64,000 nt of DNA, taken from NCBI RefSeq assembly GCF_019097595.1, contig NC_080710.1:8309780-8373779 (forward strand), written 5' to 3'. A program made the translations under genes and the position numbers. Positions 1-12,869 of the stretch are shown here, in pieces. A model generated the notes under the pieces. It did not search any database and was not told the origin of the DNA. It worked only from the letters and a program-made list of their open reading frames with translations. Origin of the DNA: Hemibagrus wyckioides. Lineage: Eukaryota > Chordata > Actinopteri > Siluriformes > Bagridae. Each line of letters starts with the position of its first letter. Within the stretch, counting starts at the first letter, position 1.

Positions 1-188
1 ACAAGACCCATAATATATAATATCTGATCTTGAAGAAATTCCCGCTTGTTAAAATGTTCTGAAAGCAAACAGTCTGAAACAATGGCAGCATTCACACTCC
101 CATCTCTGCGGTCTGTAGAAGTGTCGCTGAACTTCAGCACTTCAGTTGAGGGTACTTGATATTAGAAGTGTCCTTCTGCTTTCTCATG

Positions 189-210
189 TGTTTGTGTGTG
201 TGTGTGTGTT

Positions 211-247
<37 letters not shown>

Positions 248-252
248 TTGTC
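189..252. repeat. TG microsatellite
   Basis: Alternating TG with a few TTTG interruptions. A second TG tract lies at 402-438. Reading frames across these tracts encode only Val-Cys or Thr-His runs and are not genes. Confidence 0.95.
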
Positions 253-436
253 CACTTTGACACTACCCTTGTTCAGTCAGCAAAGCTGTTGTGTAAGAGA
301 GAATATAGCTAAAGAAAGGAGAGAAGACAGAAATTAGGAAAAAACAGATAGTGTGAAACTTCAACGCCAGTGTACTAGATTGAGATGTGTGCTGTAGAAG
401 GTGTGTGTGTGTGTGTGTGGAGGTGTGTGTGTGTAT

Positions 437-590
437 GTACTGGGGAGTGGTGGCCCAGTGGTTAAAATCCCAGGACCACTGATTTGCCCCTGCTGGGTCC
501 TTGAGCAAGGCTCTTAACTGCTCAATTGTATAAATGAGATAAATTTAAGTCGCTCTGGATAAGGGCATCTGGCACATGCTGTAAGTGTGT
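437..590 (+). mobile_element. tRNA-derived SINE, tail ending in 'ggataagggcatctggc'
   Basis: The head has an A-box-like tggcccagtgg. A 'ccttgagcaaggc' block follows, and the tail reads ctctggataagggcatctg and then a TG run. The same tail occurs at 26528-26722 and 39482-39646 on the other strand. This modular order is typical of a fish tRNA-SINE. The family name is not assigned. Confidence 0.75.
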
Positions 591-977
591 GTTTGTGTGT
601 GTGTATGAATTTAGCGCAAATGATCTAAGGACTTTTTCATAGACTGTAACAGAGAAAATATCGTTATTTAGTCCCGGTAGTGTTGTTTTTCTTCATCACG
701 AGCACATTTCCTGTCCCGTGTGTCGACTCCAGTACAGTTGATTTTGCCCTGTTTCAGCCTCCTGTTGCTCCTTCTGCTTATCAGCTACACAAACACAAAA
801 CCCCAATGTTATCCATTCAAATATTTTGAAATGTTTAGAAATGATCAAGCATGAACTAACAAAGATCAGATCTGACAAAACTACAGGAGGTCTACAGTAG
901 GAAGACAAGTGGACAGTGATATGAATGCAAATGGGATGATGAGGATGTGGAGAGAGGGAAAGGGAGGGAAGGTGAAG

Positions 978-1001
978 AGGAGAGAGAGAGAGAGAGAGGG
1001 A

Positions 1002-1038
<37 letters not shown>

Positions 1039-1042
1039 GGAG
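978..1042. repeat. AG-rich microsatellite
   Basis: Imperfect (GA)n with GGGA interruptions. A (CT)n tract follows at about 1360-1386, a (CA)n tract at 1543-1569 and a compound TG/GA tract at 1803-1838. Apart from these I see nothing gene-like between 600 and 2270. Confidence 0.9.
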
Positions 1043-1355
1043 GGAGGACAGCACTCAAAGTCCTAACCCTTTTAGTGAGATTAGTTTGCAGCATAATGTC
1101 TCACACAGTCCTGTTATTCATCTTCTGACTCAGCTTCCCTCCCTCTGTCTCTGTGCCCTCTAGCACAAATCAGTTTCACTCATCCCCCTGTGTGTTGTCA
1201 GAGCCTCTCCTGCATTCTGTAGCAGTACGGCAGCGGGTAGAAACGTGCACGGCGCACGTGAGCGTCACTGTTATCCTGACACTGTCACCTTCTGCAACAG
1301 CATAACGACTGTCACTGAGCTTCTCCTGCTGCACTTATCCTCCATTCCCTCATCC

Positions 1356-1390
<35 letters not shown>

Positions 1391-1803
1391 TTAATTCACT
1401 CCATTTTTCGTCTCATTACTGGCTGCAGCACCATCATCTGCACCCTACCCAAGCTTGATTGCTTCACTAAGCAAATATCTATTATAGATAATGATATAAA
1501 TTGTTGAAATAAATGGATAAAAAGCAGCCTGGAATATCCCTTCACACACACACACACACACACACACACCTTCCTGAAGGTTCAGCGTCTCTTCATCCTT
1601 TAACAGGTCTTTACCTGTCACACTTCTGCACACACTGCACTCTTGCTAATAGGTGTCTTCCTCACACGTCTCTGCTCTACATTTCTTCTTCCTCTCGTTT
1701 CTCCCAATTTTTTTCCCAATCTAAATGAATTCCCAACCTCACCTCTGGCTCCTATAACATTTTTAGAGGTTCACTGCTTCTTAGGGAGCAAGGGACTAGT
1801 TTT

Positions 1804-1837
<34 letters not shown>

Positions 1838-2275
1838 GGTGGGTGTTGGGACGAAGGTGCATGGAGGAACTGGAGTGCCTGAGGGTAGATGGGTATTGGT
1901 GTGGAGGGACAGGTCATCCCTAAACATGAAATATTCACTGGTCTTTTCATCTCAGCCTCCTTCCTCCTTCTTGATGCTCCCTAATTAGATTCCTGGCTTT
2001 CAGGTGTCTCGTCAGGTGGGTTGTTTTTACTGCATATCGAATCTCACATAATATCATTTATTATTTACACTGGCAGATTTGTATCTTTAGTATCCCTGCC
2101 TGGCATAATGGACAGATATATTGTTTTATGAGAGCAATAGGCTGTATCTGACCCTTTTTGCCTCTGCTGTCTGAATTTTGTGTCTTTTTTAAAATTTGCA
2201 ATGCAACTTGCGGAATACTTTCTTATAATCGCTGTTACTCACGTTCTATGCAAGTGAAGTGAAGAGGGCTTTGGT

Positions 2276-2425
2276 TGGTTGTGTGTTGCGATGATGTCAC
2301 ATGACTCGTCTTGGCTCAAATCTGCGGAAACTCTGAGGTCATTTTAAAGAAATCGCAAGCTCCTTCAAATATCATAAAGTTTGTACGATTTTGTGTTAAG
2401 ATCAAAACAAAATCTGCCAGAGAGA
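2276..2425 (+). repeat. Dispersed repeat R1, copy 1 (TGATGTCACATGA core)
   Basis: Diverged copy of a roughly 150-bp sequence also seen at 7048-7215 and 10202-10345. All three share gatgatgtcacatga, then 'aaatctg', then a block resembling 'atttgtgttcatttctgcaaaatc'. No terminal repeats are evident. The class is unknown. Confidence 0.6.
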
Positions 2426-3689
2426 CTGTCTTTTAGTTTTGTTATTATTCAGATCTGTGTCTTAAGGCAAGACACTACAGGTAGGAAAAGATAGTCAATC
2501 AGATTAAAACTGTGTATATGTTTTTGTGCACGTTTTCTGAAATGTAGGAAAGATTTGTATTACTCACAATCAGGTTTTAGAAATAAAAGATTTTATTTTC
2601 CTTATTTTTTAAGTGGTATTTCCCTTAAGTATTTTATTTTATTTGTTAAGTGGTGATTATTGTTGGATTTTTGTTCAATTTTGTCCTGAAAATGCATATT
2701 TTGTTTTTAGAAAATCATGGTCATATTTTTTAAATAATACATTTTTAACTTTCTTTCTTTCTTTCTTTCTTTCTCTTTTTCTAATCTATAATGATATTCC
2801 AACAAATTTCCTTTAAACTTTCCATTATACATTAAAAAAAATAAAACCTAGATTTTTGGTTTAAGCAAGGAAAAGCAAGAGCAATACAGAAAATACTGAA
2901 ATCAACTGAAATGCAAAGTTTCTGTGAAAACTGTGATCATTATTGTTCTAAAAGTGAAAAATAAAAAAAACCTATTCACCTGTAGTGTCTCAGCTTCAAG
3001 CACATTAATCCTTAACTATTTTTGAATGATTTAGTAACTGCAGTGAAATATGAAAGCTCTTTAGTTATGAGTGGAATGCTAAATTCAGACCCAGTGACAG
3101 CTCCAAGGACTCTAAAGGGTTAATGGATTATCTAATCTGACTAGCTAATCAAATCTTTCTAGCTAATAGATGTTTGACTGGACCTCAAGTAACCTTCGCA
3201 GTAATGTTTCCTGTTTCACTCTATGAGCCCTTCCTGGCATCAGCCTTACTGAGCTGCGTTATTTTATTTTTATTTTTTCTGATTTAGCAGCAGTGTGAAA
3301 AAATGAATAAAACATCGACTGCATGAGCTACAAATGAAAAATACGACTGAATTATTAATTGAAGTTTAGACGCAGCGCCCTTGTGGACAAAATGGTCCAG
3401 CTAACTAACTTGGCTATGAATTATAAATGCAGGGCGGTGGATACCAGAATGTGTCTGGTGTATTGAGTTAGTAATGGGCTAAGCTCAGACGGGTGTAATC
3501 AACACGCTTGCTTTACTGGAACATGCATGTTTTCATTTATTTGGATTACAGAAATGCGGATTTTAGATCTGTAAAGTTCCCAGAGATGATATGAGGAAAA
3601 AACTTGGGACAGGAACTTCTTTTGGCATCAGATAAAAATAATGGAATGAGCAGAGGACTGTCTATAGCATCCATATTAATTTTCCATAC
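2426..3689. other. AT-rich stretch without recognisable gene
   Basis: AT-rich DNA with a short (TTTC)n tract near 2749-2775 and no open frame resembling a known protein. I see no clear repeat family apart from this tract. Confidence 0.5.
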
Positions 3690-4036
3690 CCGCTTTATTC
3701 CTAATTAGGGTCATGGGGATCTGCTGGAGCCTATCCCAGCACACATTGGGCGAAAGGCAGGGGTGCACCCTGGACAGGTCGCCAGTCCATCACAGGGCCA
3801 CATATAGACAGACAACCACACACACTCACTCCTATGGGCAATTTAGAATTACCAATCAACTTAGTATACGTTTTTGGACTGTGAGGAAACCGGAGTACCC
3901 GGAGTAAACCCACACAGGCACGGGGAGAACATGCAAACTCCACACAGAAAGGCCCCTGTCTGTTAGAACCCGGGATTCGAACCCAGGACAACAGTAAGAA
4001 GGCAACAGTGCTAACCACTAAGCCACCATGCTGCCC
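3690..4036 (+). repeat. Fish interspersed repeat R2 ('ggagcctatcccagc' family)
   Basis: Starts near 'cccgctttattcctaattagggtcatgg'-like sequence. It runs through ggagcctatcccagc, ggtcgccagtccatcacagg, a CA-rich part and 'gaacatgcaaactccacac', and ends at gctaaccactaagccaccat. This block is familiar from many teleost genomes. More diverged copies lie at 4812-5060, 39910-40185 (reverse) and 51055-51330. The short translations here are spurious. Confidence 0.75.
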
Positions 4037-4100
4037 ATTGAGTGTTTATTTACAAGGTAATTAGAGGACCAGCTCTGTTGAATTCACTGTTTAACATCAT

Positions 4101-4143
<43 letters not shown>

Positions 4144-4811
4144 TGCTCTTTTACAAGCCTGATGGTTAGTTGCACTGTCCTTGGTTTCAATGGTTTTGAC
4201 CCGTGATCTTATCATCAGGACAAGCAGTAACAGAGCAAAATAGCTGTGGGACAAAAGACTGGGAGCAAGCTGACCTTGTAGTCCACTTTACTCTGTTTAT
4301 CCTGAAAGAGAGAGAGTGAGAGAGAGTTTTCAGGAGCACTGCAGTATGCCCTGGCAGAGAGAAATGCAGTGAGAAGACCGGTGTTCATTTCTCTGCCTTT
4401 AGACTTAATGATCAATCCATCTGTGAGGCATTTGAGCACTGGTGGAGAATCCCTATGAATCCACATATGCATAGTGCTAATGGGAATCATAATGACTACA
4501 GTATAAGCGTGATTGATGGGATCACGCTGTGCATATATATGCCTTAAAAGGATCTGAATGGTAATATATGGTATAGGATGTTTAGGAATGATTTAAGAGA
4601 CCACTCCCCCTTCCCCCCAGTTCAACTCATACACACAGCACCGTATCGCTGATCACATCATTCTGAAGCAAACTTGATAGTCATTTTCCACTTCGTGTTG
4701 GATCAGCACCACATTATTCATTATCCTCTTCCTCCATTCTGTTCTGTCCAGCATGTGACATACACTTGTCATAAATGTCATACTGATGTCTTTAAGGCTA
4801 TAAAATAAGTT

Positions 4812-5060
4812 CCATCCATCCATTTTTTATGAAGCGCTTAACCTACATAAGGTCATAGGAAATCTGGAGCCTGTCCCAGAGGACTCAGGACACAAGGTGA
4901 GGGACACCCTGGTTGCAGGGCCAATCACCAATCACGGCGCAATCACTCACACACACACACACACACCCTTCACACACTACATACATGACATTCAGCCTAC
5001 AATTGGGAGAAACCTTGAGGAAAACCCCTGAAGCACATGAGATAACCCCCAACTCTGGAG
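4812..5060 (+). repeat. Diverged copy of repeat R2
   Basis: Carries 'ccatccatttttt', 'ctggagcctgtcccagagg', an internal CA tract and 'gaggaaaacccc', in the same order as the copy at 3690-4036 but heavily substituted. Confidence 0.6.
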
Positions 5061-6301
5061 GTGTGAGACTTCCCCCTACAGAGGAAGATGTCTTTACGAC
5101 TTTGTCTACACATGCAAGGACATTTTGATATCCAGGCTCCAGAAGGACCTTTCTGCATCTGTCTGAAAATAAATTGGCAAGCATTAATGGTTTGTTGTAA
5201 GCCTTTGTAAAAGCTTAACAAAAAGGTCTTTCATGTACGCGTCTTTGGGCTTCTGATTAGCATGAAAGAAACATGTTCACCCTATCGTCAGAAGAGTTTG
5301 AATTCATATGATTCCAGACAGAATTGGAGTCAAATGAATGAGAGAGATGGCATCCAGGATCTCTTCCTTGTCAGTCACAGTGACAGTAGCCAATTACAGG
5401 TGTCTGTATGTGGAAGAGGGCAGAGCGCCTTCCAGCTTGTGTGTATGAGCATCAGATTAAAAAATAATCACTGGCTGGAGGAATCACATGTCTTGGAGGA
5501 AGTATTTCTTAGCCTTTACCCTCCATGGTTTGTAGGTGTTATGTGATAGGGAAGAGATGGCTGGTGGGTGGAAATAGACAAGTGAGTGCAATGGGTGAGA
5601 AAAATGGCAGAAATAGGAAAACATCATGGATGTGATTGGCTGATAGAGTAGAGTTTATTTACACAGTGAGCTTGTTCATTTTAATGGCATGAAGTGTATG
5701 GTAAAGTGCTGTCTAATTTAAGCATGTATCAGACAATTGGAGTGAATTTATAATGGTCATGTGAGGAAAAAACAGACATGACCTTCAGCAACCCAGTAAC
5801 ACGTAGCAGTGCATATTCTGGCAGATCATAAGATCTCTGAACTGAATGATATGAACTTTTATAAACTGGCAGGATGCACGTAAGTCTTCTTTTGTCATTT
5901 AGGTCATGGTGAAAAGTTGTGTCATGTCTATGCTACTGGTGAGTACAGAGAGAGTGGAGAGACACTGAGAGAGAGACTGCACTAGGTTTTTGGCTCAGCA
6001 TCAGAAGGGCAGTCAGATGATCACAAGGGGTTTATGCTATAAGAATAAATAGCTTGATGACTTAAAGCAGCTGTCTTTAAATGACTCATGCAGACTAGTC
6101 AGCCGAATGTTTTTTTTTTTATTCCATTTCTTTTTCATTTCGCATTTTGTCAACATGACATTTTCCACAAGTTTGTTATAGCTATACTTTCACTTCTTAT
6201 TCTATACTTCTCCTCCTGTCTCTTTCCTGTCTGTGGCTCTCTCTTCCTGCTTTATTCGTTTCTGTCCTCTCCTCTCACCCATCTTTCTTCCCTACCTTGT
6301 G

Positions 6302-6340
<39 letters not shown>

Positions 6341-6450
6341 AGCTGCAGCTGTTGTTCCTGCTCTTGCACCTGTTCCTGTCTCATCATGGTGGCGATGACT
6401 GATGCAGGCCTTACATGGACCCACCCTGACCCTCTCCACCCCCCACAGAG

Positions 6451-6482
<32 letters not shown>

Positions 6483-7047
6483 ACACACACAGAGTAAATA
6501 AGTACACTTTTACAGTACATACAGTATATTCCGTACACACACACTTAGTGCTAAACCTCATACACTAGGTGGGTACACAAGTAGTGGCCGTGGCTCTTCT
6601 GTACAGTTTTTCAGCTCCCCTTTTCCCCTGTCTATCAAAGGCCAGGGAATGCCACAGGACAACCAGACTCAGTGCAGCAGCAGCAACAGTCCAGTGAAAA
6701 GAACAACAACAACAAAACAGTAAATAATGACATTTATTGCCTGGAAGCACAGAAGTGCATGTTTGCAGAAGATCAGTAACAATAGTGATATTTTCCGTGT
6801 TGTCCTTTATGAGCTTAAGAGAAGTAATAACAGGAACTAATCTACCTCACAGATGTTCCACAACATTAAATATAACAACCAATGCTTTAACATACACCCC
6901 CTTTTTGGATTATAAGGAGTATTTTGATTGTCGAAAATGTCTGATTTTCTACTTGCAAGCACAGGATTCTTCTTTGTAAACTCCTATCAGTGAAGACACG
7001 TAGACCTTAGAGAGCTGTACTCATGTTAAACAGCCATGTTTGGGCTG
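5061..7047. other. No gene recognised; microsatellites
   Basis: Open frames are short and resemble nothing. There are strong microsatellites at 6304-6338 (GT) and 6449-6491 (CA). Confidence 0.5.
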
Positions 7048-7215
7048 AATGTGTGCTGTGATGAGGATGAGGATGAGGATGATGTCACATGACCCAGGCC
7101 CAAATCTGTAAAAAATAAATCCACAGTAAATTCGAAAAGAATTGCACTCCCCTCTGAATATTATAGAGTTTCCTTTTGATTTGTGTTCATTTCTGCAAAA
7201 TCCTTGAGTTACTGA
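7048..7215 (+). repeat. Dispersed repeat R1, copy 2
   Basis: Contains gatgatgtcacatgaccc, then 'cccaaatctg', and ends near 'tgtgttcatttctgcaaaatcc'. It matches the copies at 2276 and 10202 in the same orientation. A GAGGAT triplet run precedes the core. Confidence 0.6.
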
Positions 7216-7269
7216 TAATTCTAATCTATATTTCTTATTTATCGTTTATTAATAAATGACACTTTGGAA

Positions 7270-7660
<391 letters not shown>

Positions 7661-8195
7661 TCCTTATATTCTTTATATGTCTTTTCCGAGATACAACCTC
7701 AGGAACAATGAAACTAATAATTAAAAAAAAAGTCCATATCTCCTTCATACTGAGAACAATGAGTGACGTCTTGAGTAATTACTCTTTATTAAGTAATTCT
7801 TTTTAATGCAGTTTAATGCTCCGTGCAGAATTATAATTATACTATAACATCTTTATCAGGCTGGATCCAAATCTGCATATTTTTGCATCTGATTACTCCT
7901 GGCAGTAGCAGCTACCCAGCAGGACATTATAACATTTAATGAATATTTATGTTTAGTATTATTATTCACATCTTTTCAGATTCACTGAGTTCTGGTGCCT
8001 CGGAGGTCAAGGTTCTGTCTTAGTGACCAGAAGCTGATGTGTTTAAATCAGTTCAGTAGGCACTTCTGGGATTTTGAGGAATTCCCCTTAACTCAAAGTG
8101 TCTGATGTTGTGAAGAGTGTCAGTAAGGGTGTAGGGTTTCAAGCCAGGATTAAACAGGTGGAATCAGGTGTGGCTCCTGTGTGACTGGAAGGAAA

Positions 8196-8197
8196 AC

Positions 8198-8233
<36 letters not shown>

Positions 8234-8481
8234 CCGTGGCGGATAAGATTGGACACACTAACCTGGGGTTCTGATTTCTTTTGGGTTGGATGAGAATATC
8301 TGCCTGATTAAAGAGTGTGTTCTGTAAGTAATGATGCAAATCCAAATTAACAAGACAGCAAGTGTGTGTGTGTGTGTGTTATTTGGAAATGTCAGGGTGT
8401 TCTGAGGTTCTTCTTCTCACTCTTATCCCGTGCTGTTATAGTCACTGTAATGCCCATAGCGCTGGTTTAATTCTGTAGCAG

Positions 8482-8518
<37 letters not shown>

Positions 8519-8970
8519 TGTGTGTGCTCTCTGATATTTACACACTAATATGTATGCATCCATATGACATGGAATAAAATCGTGCATATGCATCAGTGTA
8601 TTTGCACTGCAGGGTATTTTGTGTGTGTGTGTGTGTGTATGATTCGTGACTCGTGTGTATCTCTGGCAAGACTTCCACACACAGGCTGTGTTTGTTGTGC
8701 CAACATCAAAAACAGACACAGGCTAATTCTATTTAGTGTCTCTGTCCTTCCTCTCATCTCTCAGCACACAACACACACACACACACACACACACACTGTG
8801 TAGCAAAAATAAGCTGCAATGATAAAATAGTTTAATCGTCATATAATTTGATATACAGGCGTTAAAAAGGAGTTGTGTGTGTGTGTGTGTGTGTGTGTTT
8901 ATACAGTGTGGAAAAGTGAATAGTAATCATTACATTCACCAGGCCTCCCACTATGTGTGAGTGTGTGTGA

Positions 8971-9002
<32 letters not shown>

Positions 9003-9092
9003 GTTTATACAGTGTGGAAAAGTGAATAGTAATCATTACATTCACCAGCCCTCCCACTGTGTGTGTGTGTGTGTTTGTGTGTGTGTGTGCTC
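8196..9092. repeat. Cluster of TG/CA microsatellites with a 106-bp tandem duplication
   Basis: TG or CA tracts at about 8200-8230, 8362-8380, 8482-8527, 8619-8638, 8769-8796, 8874-8898, 8957-9004 and 9058-9089. The block beginning tttatacagtgtggaaaag occurs at 8898 and again at 9004, so one 106-bp unit including its TG tract has been duplicated. Confidence 0.9.
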
Positions 9093-10201
9093 TTGTAATG
9101 ACACTGGTTCAGAAAGGAATAAAAGCCTCACTATAGTAAGCATGAAAAATGATTTTAATGATTAAGATGAAACAATAAATGATGGCACAGGTGTTGATCT
9201 GTTTTTTTAAGGCAGGGTATATGGGGGAATAAAAAGAAAAAGGAACAATGAAGGACAAAAACGCTAATAAAAGGATATTGAGAGATGATGATGAGGAGAA
9301 GCAGCTGCTTCTTCTTCTCATAATTAGGCTCTGCTCTCCTGCTGTGGTGTGTATGTGTGTCCGAGACGTTAAGAAAACACACCCCATCATGCACCTGGGG
9401 CAACTTCAGCATCTTCAATATCTAAGTGTAGTGTAGAGATTCAGTGATACACTAAACACTTATTTCTACTGCTCGTGTGTGTGTGTGTGTGCGCACTCTT
9501 CCATCCCCAAGTCCACCATGCTCACTCAGTGTGAGTGTCTGTCGGTGTCTCTGTCCCTCGCAGTCGGAAAGTCTCGTACCCATCTGTCCCTCCCTTCTCT
9601 CCTCTTACACTCTCGCCGTTCTTTTTCAAATCCGATTACCGTCCTCCTTTTTTGATGAATGGACCCCCCACCCTGCACACACACGCCTCCACACACACAC
9701 ACACACACCTCCTAGCCTCTGCTGGGGGTCAGGATGGAAGGGAGGGCACTAATTACCAGCTAATTGCCCCAGTAGCTGTGGCCAGCTGCTCCCCGGGGTA
9801 GAAACAGACAGCAGGAGCCTCTCTCATCACGTAAAGGACACAGGACAGTCCTAAGAGAGACACAAACAGCATGGCACATAAAAAGCCAGAGGATTTATGA
9901 TGGAGCACAAACACTACACACTCCTCCATCTGCCTCCTCTCGCTTTCTATTCTTAATAAAGAGACTAGAAAAAGAACTTATATCAGTAATAATATTTCTA
10001 AGAATATTTACATCCTTAAAATAATGCCTTATATGTACACAACAGTGAAATTGAGAGATTTTAGGAATCAATCCCTACAGGATTTCAGAGTTTTTGGAAT
10101 TGTTTTTATTCCCCAAAAAAACCTGTGATGCAACTAGTTTTTGTGCTTTTTCTTTTAAACTGTCTATAATATCATGTTCAAAACACGTGAACAACACGTG
10201 G

Positions 10202-10345
10202 CTGAATGTCCTGTTGTGTTGTGATGATGTCACATGATGTCACGTGGTGTCTCAGCCTAAATCTGTGATAAATCTGCAGTAATTTCTCAGAGTTTGCGTG
10301 GTTTTACGTTCATTTCTCCGACTGCAAAATCATTAAATCCCGGAG
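10202..10345 (+). repeat. Dispersed repeat R1, copy 3
   Basis: Carries gatgatgtcacatgatgt, 'agcctaaatctg', 'aaatctgcagtaatt' and 'gttcatttctccgactgc'. These parallel copies 1 and 2. Confidence 0.55.
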
Positions 10346-10721
10346 GCACTGAGAATTGCTGTTTCATTTTTTCCTGTATTTTTTAATGCTTTAGAATATC
10401 CATCATCTATTGCTTTTGAAATTTCATTCAGTTGAATCTTTTGTGGTCACTTTTTTAAAAATAAAATCCTGTTTCAGGGTCAGATTTGCGACGTTCATTA
10501 TATATATATATGTGTATTGTATTGTATACACATCCATGTACATGCAAGTGTGCACTTTGTAGTAATAATGAATGATACTGAATCAGTGTATTAGGTACAG
10601 TGTGTGTACTTTATCACTGGTCAGTGTCTGACCAAAGGACTGCTGTTGTATTGGATATTTTTGGATCAGTTTAAAGGAAGTTTTTTCGACTGAACACTGA
10701 CATGAAAGCATTCTAAACTTC

Positions 10722-10822
10722 TTTTAATTTAATTTAATTTAATTTAATTTAATTTAATTTTATTTTATTTTATTTTATTTTATTTTATTTTATTTTATTT
10801 TATTTTATTTTATTTTATTTCT
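10722..10822. repeat. TTTAA to TTTTA pentanucleotide microsatellite
   Basis: The unit changes from TTTAA (about 10722-10760) to TTTTA (about 10760-10820) without a break. This suggests one point-mutated unit expanded secondarily. Confidence 0.95.
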
Positions 10823-11395
10823 TTTCTTTTGTATTTTATTCTCTTTACTCATTATTCTTATTCTTCATGAGGGTATCCTGTACCAGGGTGTTCTGACCTG
10901 ATGTCACACCGAAGGATAAGTAGACAGAATGTACACCAGGAGCTAGATAAAGCAGTGTACGTTGTTATGTGAAGCTCCTTTTATCGTACAGTGAGCTAAG
11001 CCTCTCTGAGTGTGTTATTACGTTGTTGCATAAATGATAAAAACGTGGGTAGGCTTCGGCACAGAAACACAAACTGAACTCCGACACTCCCGTATTTCTC
11101 CACGTGAAGAACTTCAAATAGCCTGAGACTGCAAGCTTTCTCAAAGTTTGACTGGTGTGAAAGACAAGTTCCATCTCTAACAAGCCAGAAGTGACAGTGG
11201 CAAGGAAAAACTCCCCGAGACGTCATGAGGAAGTAGCTTTCTTAGTGTCACTGCTGTGCTGAGAGCCGAGAGCGATCCATCACCTGACAGTCCTGGTCTT
11301 GTATACAAACAAAGTGCACCAGCGTGTATTTGTTAACACACACCTAATAAATTATATATGTTGTATTTACTATCCAGTCAGTTTTCAGACTGCTG

Positions 11396-11426
<31 letters not shown>

Positions 11427-11582
11427 TGGGAGCTGAGGAAATCAGAGATCCTCTCAGGACGGGAAAACTCGTTTGATCTCTTAACACGTATGTGGTGAGG
11501 TCTGACTGCGTGACCCCGGGAAAATGTCACACTCCTACTCTAACATGCAAAGGTCATTTCAAACCACTGTGTGTATTTCAAA

Positions 11583-11617
<35 letters not shown>

Positions 11618-12177
11618 TGTGAACAAAAGGATTTTTCTGTTTTGTTTTTTTTTTCTTTCTATATTTGGAAATGAGACAGTCAATTGATTTCTAAAATGAA
11701 ACATCAGTGATATCTGGACTGAGTTCACTTCACCGAGGCTCTCGGATCTCATCTTGCAGCTAATCTCATAGAGTGCCGTAATCCTCTGTATGTAATTCTG
11801 CAATCAGTTTTTATTTAGATGCTTTTATTATTTTAAGTCTTTTAGTTTTAACATCCTGAGACAGCATGAGAAAGCTAGGCAGGTAAACAGGCACCTCACC
11901 CTCTTTTAGGTGACACTGGATACTTGGATTATAGATGATTAAGATGTTCAGGATGCATAGGATGTTTGGGACCATCTCTATGGTTACAGCAGCAGCTTTT
12001 ACTTAAAGAAGAAACTTTTTCTCTGATGCTGCAGAGCTCTCGGAGCAACACAGTGATTCGTGATTCACTCAGGCGGCTGAAAGACAGCTCGTTCTGTCCT
12101 GCAGTGCTTTTAGCACCTTCTTAGCCAGAGTGTAAACACACACCTGGGTCTCAGCGGACTTGAAGAACACCGCAAAA

Positions 12178-12189
12178 CCTTATATAAGG
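12178..12189 (+). promoter_or_regulatory. Candidate TATA element upstream of bcam
   Basis: Palindromic ccttatataagg on the + strand, about 690 bp before the first certain bcam exon and about 285 bp before a candidate initiator ATG at 12464. It could be the bcam TATA box. No initiator or transcript evidence can be seen, so this is a weak call. Confidence 0.25.
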
Positions 12190-12463
12190 CTAGATTTCGT
12201 CAGTTGCTACCGAACACGAGTTTGTGTGTGTGTTTGAAAGAGAAATCGTGCAAGACGTCCTCGTGGAGCTTAGGAAGGTCCTACAGTAGGTAGGTCATCG
12301 GTGTATGACTCACAATATAAGACAGAATGTCTCTTTGTTAAATAATCTCCGTTTGATAACCTCCCTGCCTCCATAGTTAAATCTTTCATAGCACAAAGTT
12401 ATCAAAAGTGCAGGAGGCTTGTCGTGTTTCTCTCTCACTCCCAACAGCTGCAGGAAACACACA

Positions 12464-12518
12464 ATGGCTTTAGTGTGTGCGAGTGTGTATCATTTCTCAG
12501 CAGGGCTGCTTGTATTCA
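12464..12518 (+). CDS. Candidate signal-peptide exon of bcam (weak)
   Basis: An ATG in good context (A at -3) opens an 18-codon frame with a hydrophobic end (GLLVF). One base is left over before a GTGACA donor. Joined to the acceptor at 12869 it keeps the reading frame and gives a continuous hydrophobic stretch into exon 2. That is how a signal peptide should look. The donor is poor because it lacks G at +5, and a TG repeat starts just downstream. The true first exon could instead lie upstream of this window. Treat this as a hypothesis. Confidence 0.3.
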
Positions 12519-12850
12519 GTGACAAAGTGCATGCAGTGTGTGTGTGTGTGTGTGTGTGTTTTTGTGTGTGTGTGTGTGTGTGTGAGAGAGACAGAGCAAT
12601 GCTACATTCATTTAATACTTACATTCAGAGTTAGATAATGGAGAATTAGAGGTTTTTATATTTGAGGTTGTATTGTGGGTTCAGTTTGATTCCAAGTGTA
12701 AAGTGTTACATTTGTATTGTATTCAACTTTTATTGACATGATAAATATTAGAGCAGTCGTGCTGTCAAACATGGAGAGTTGCATTTGCATGGCTTTTAAA
12801 TGATAAGATAAAGCTAGACAAAAATATTGATATTCAATTTTAATCGGAAA

Positions 12851-12869
12851 TCTCTCTCTCTCTCTCTAG
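12851..12869 (+). promoter_or_regulatory. CT microsatellite as polypyrimidine tract of bcam exon 2 acceptor
   Basis: An uninterrupted (CT)n run ends in CTAG directly at the exon. The same arrangement precedes exons 3 (about 13525-13555), 4 (15057-15269), 11 of the Ig5 pair (18943-18990) and the membrane exon (21394-21452). Confidence 0.7.

Noticed and set aside
437..560. A tRNA gene
   Set aside because: An A-box-like sequence is present, but there is no tRNA fold, and the SINE tail explains the copy.
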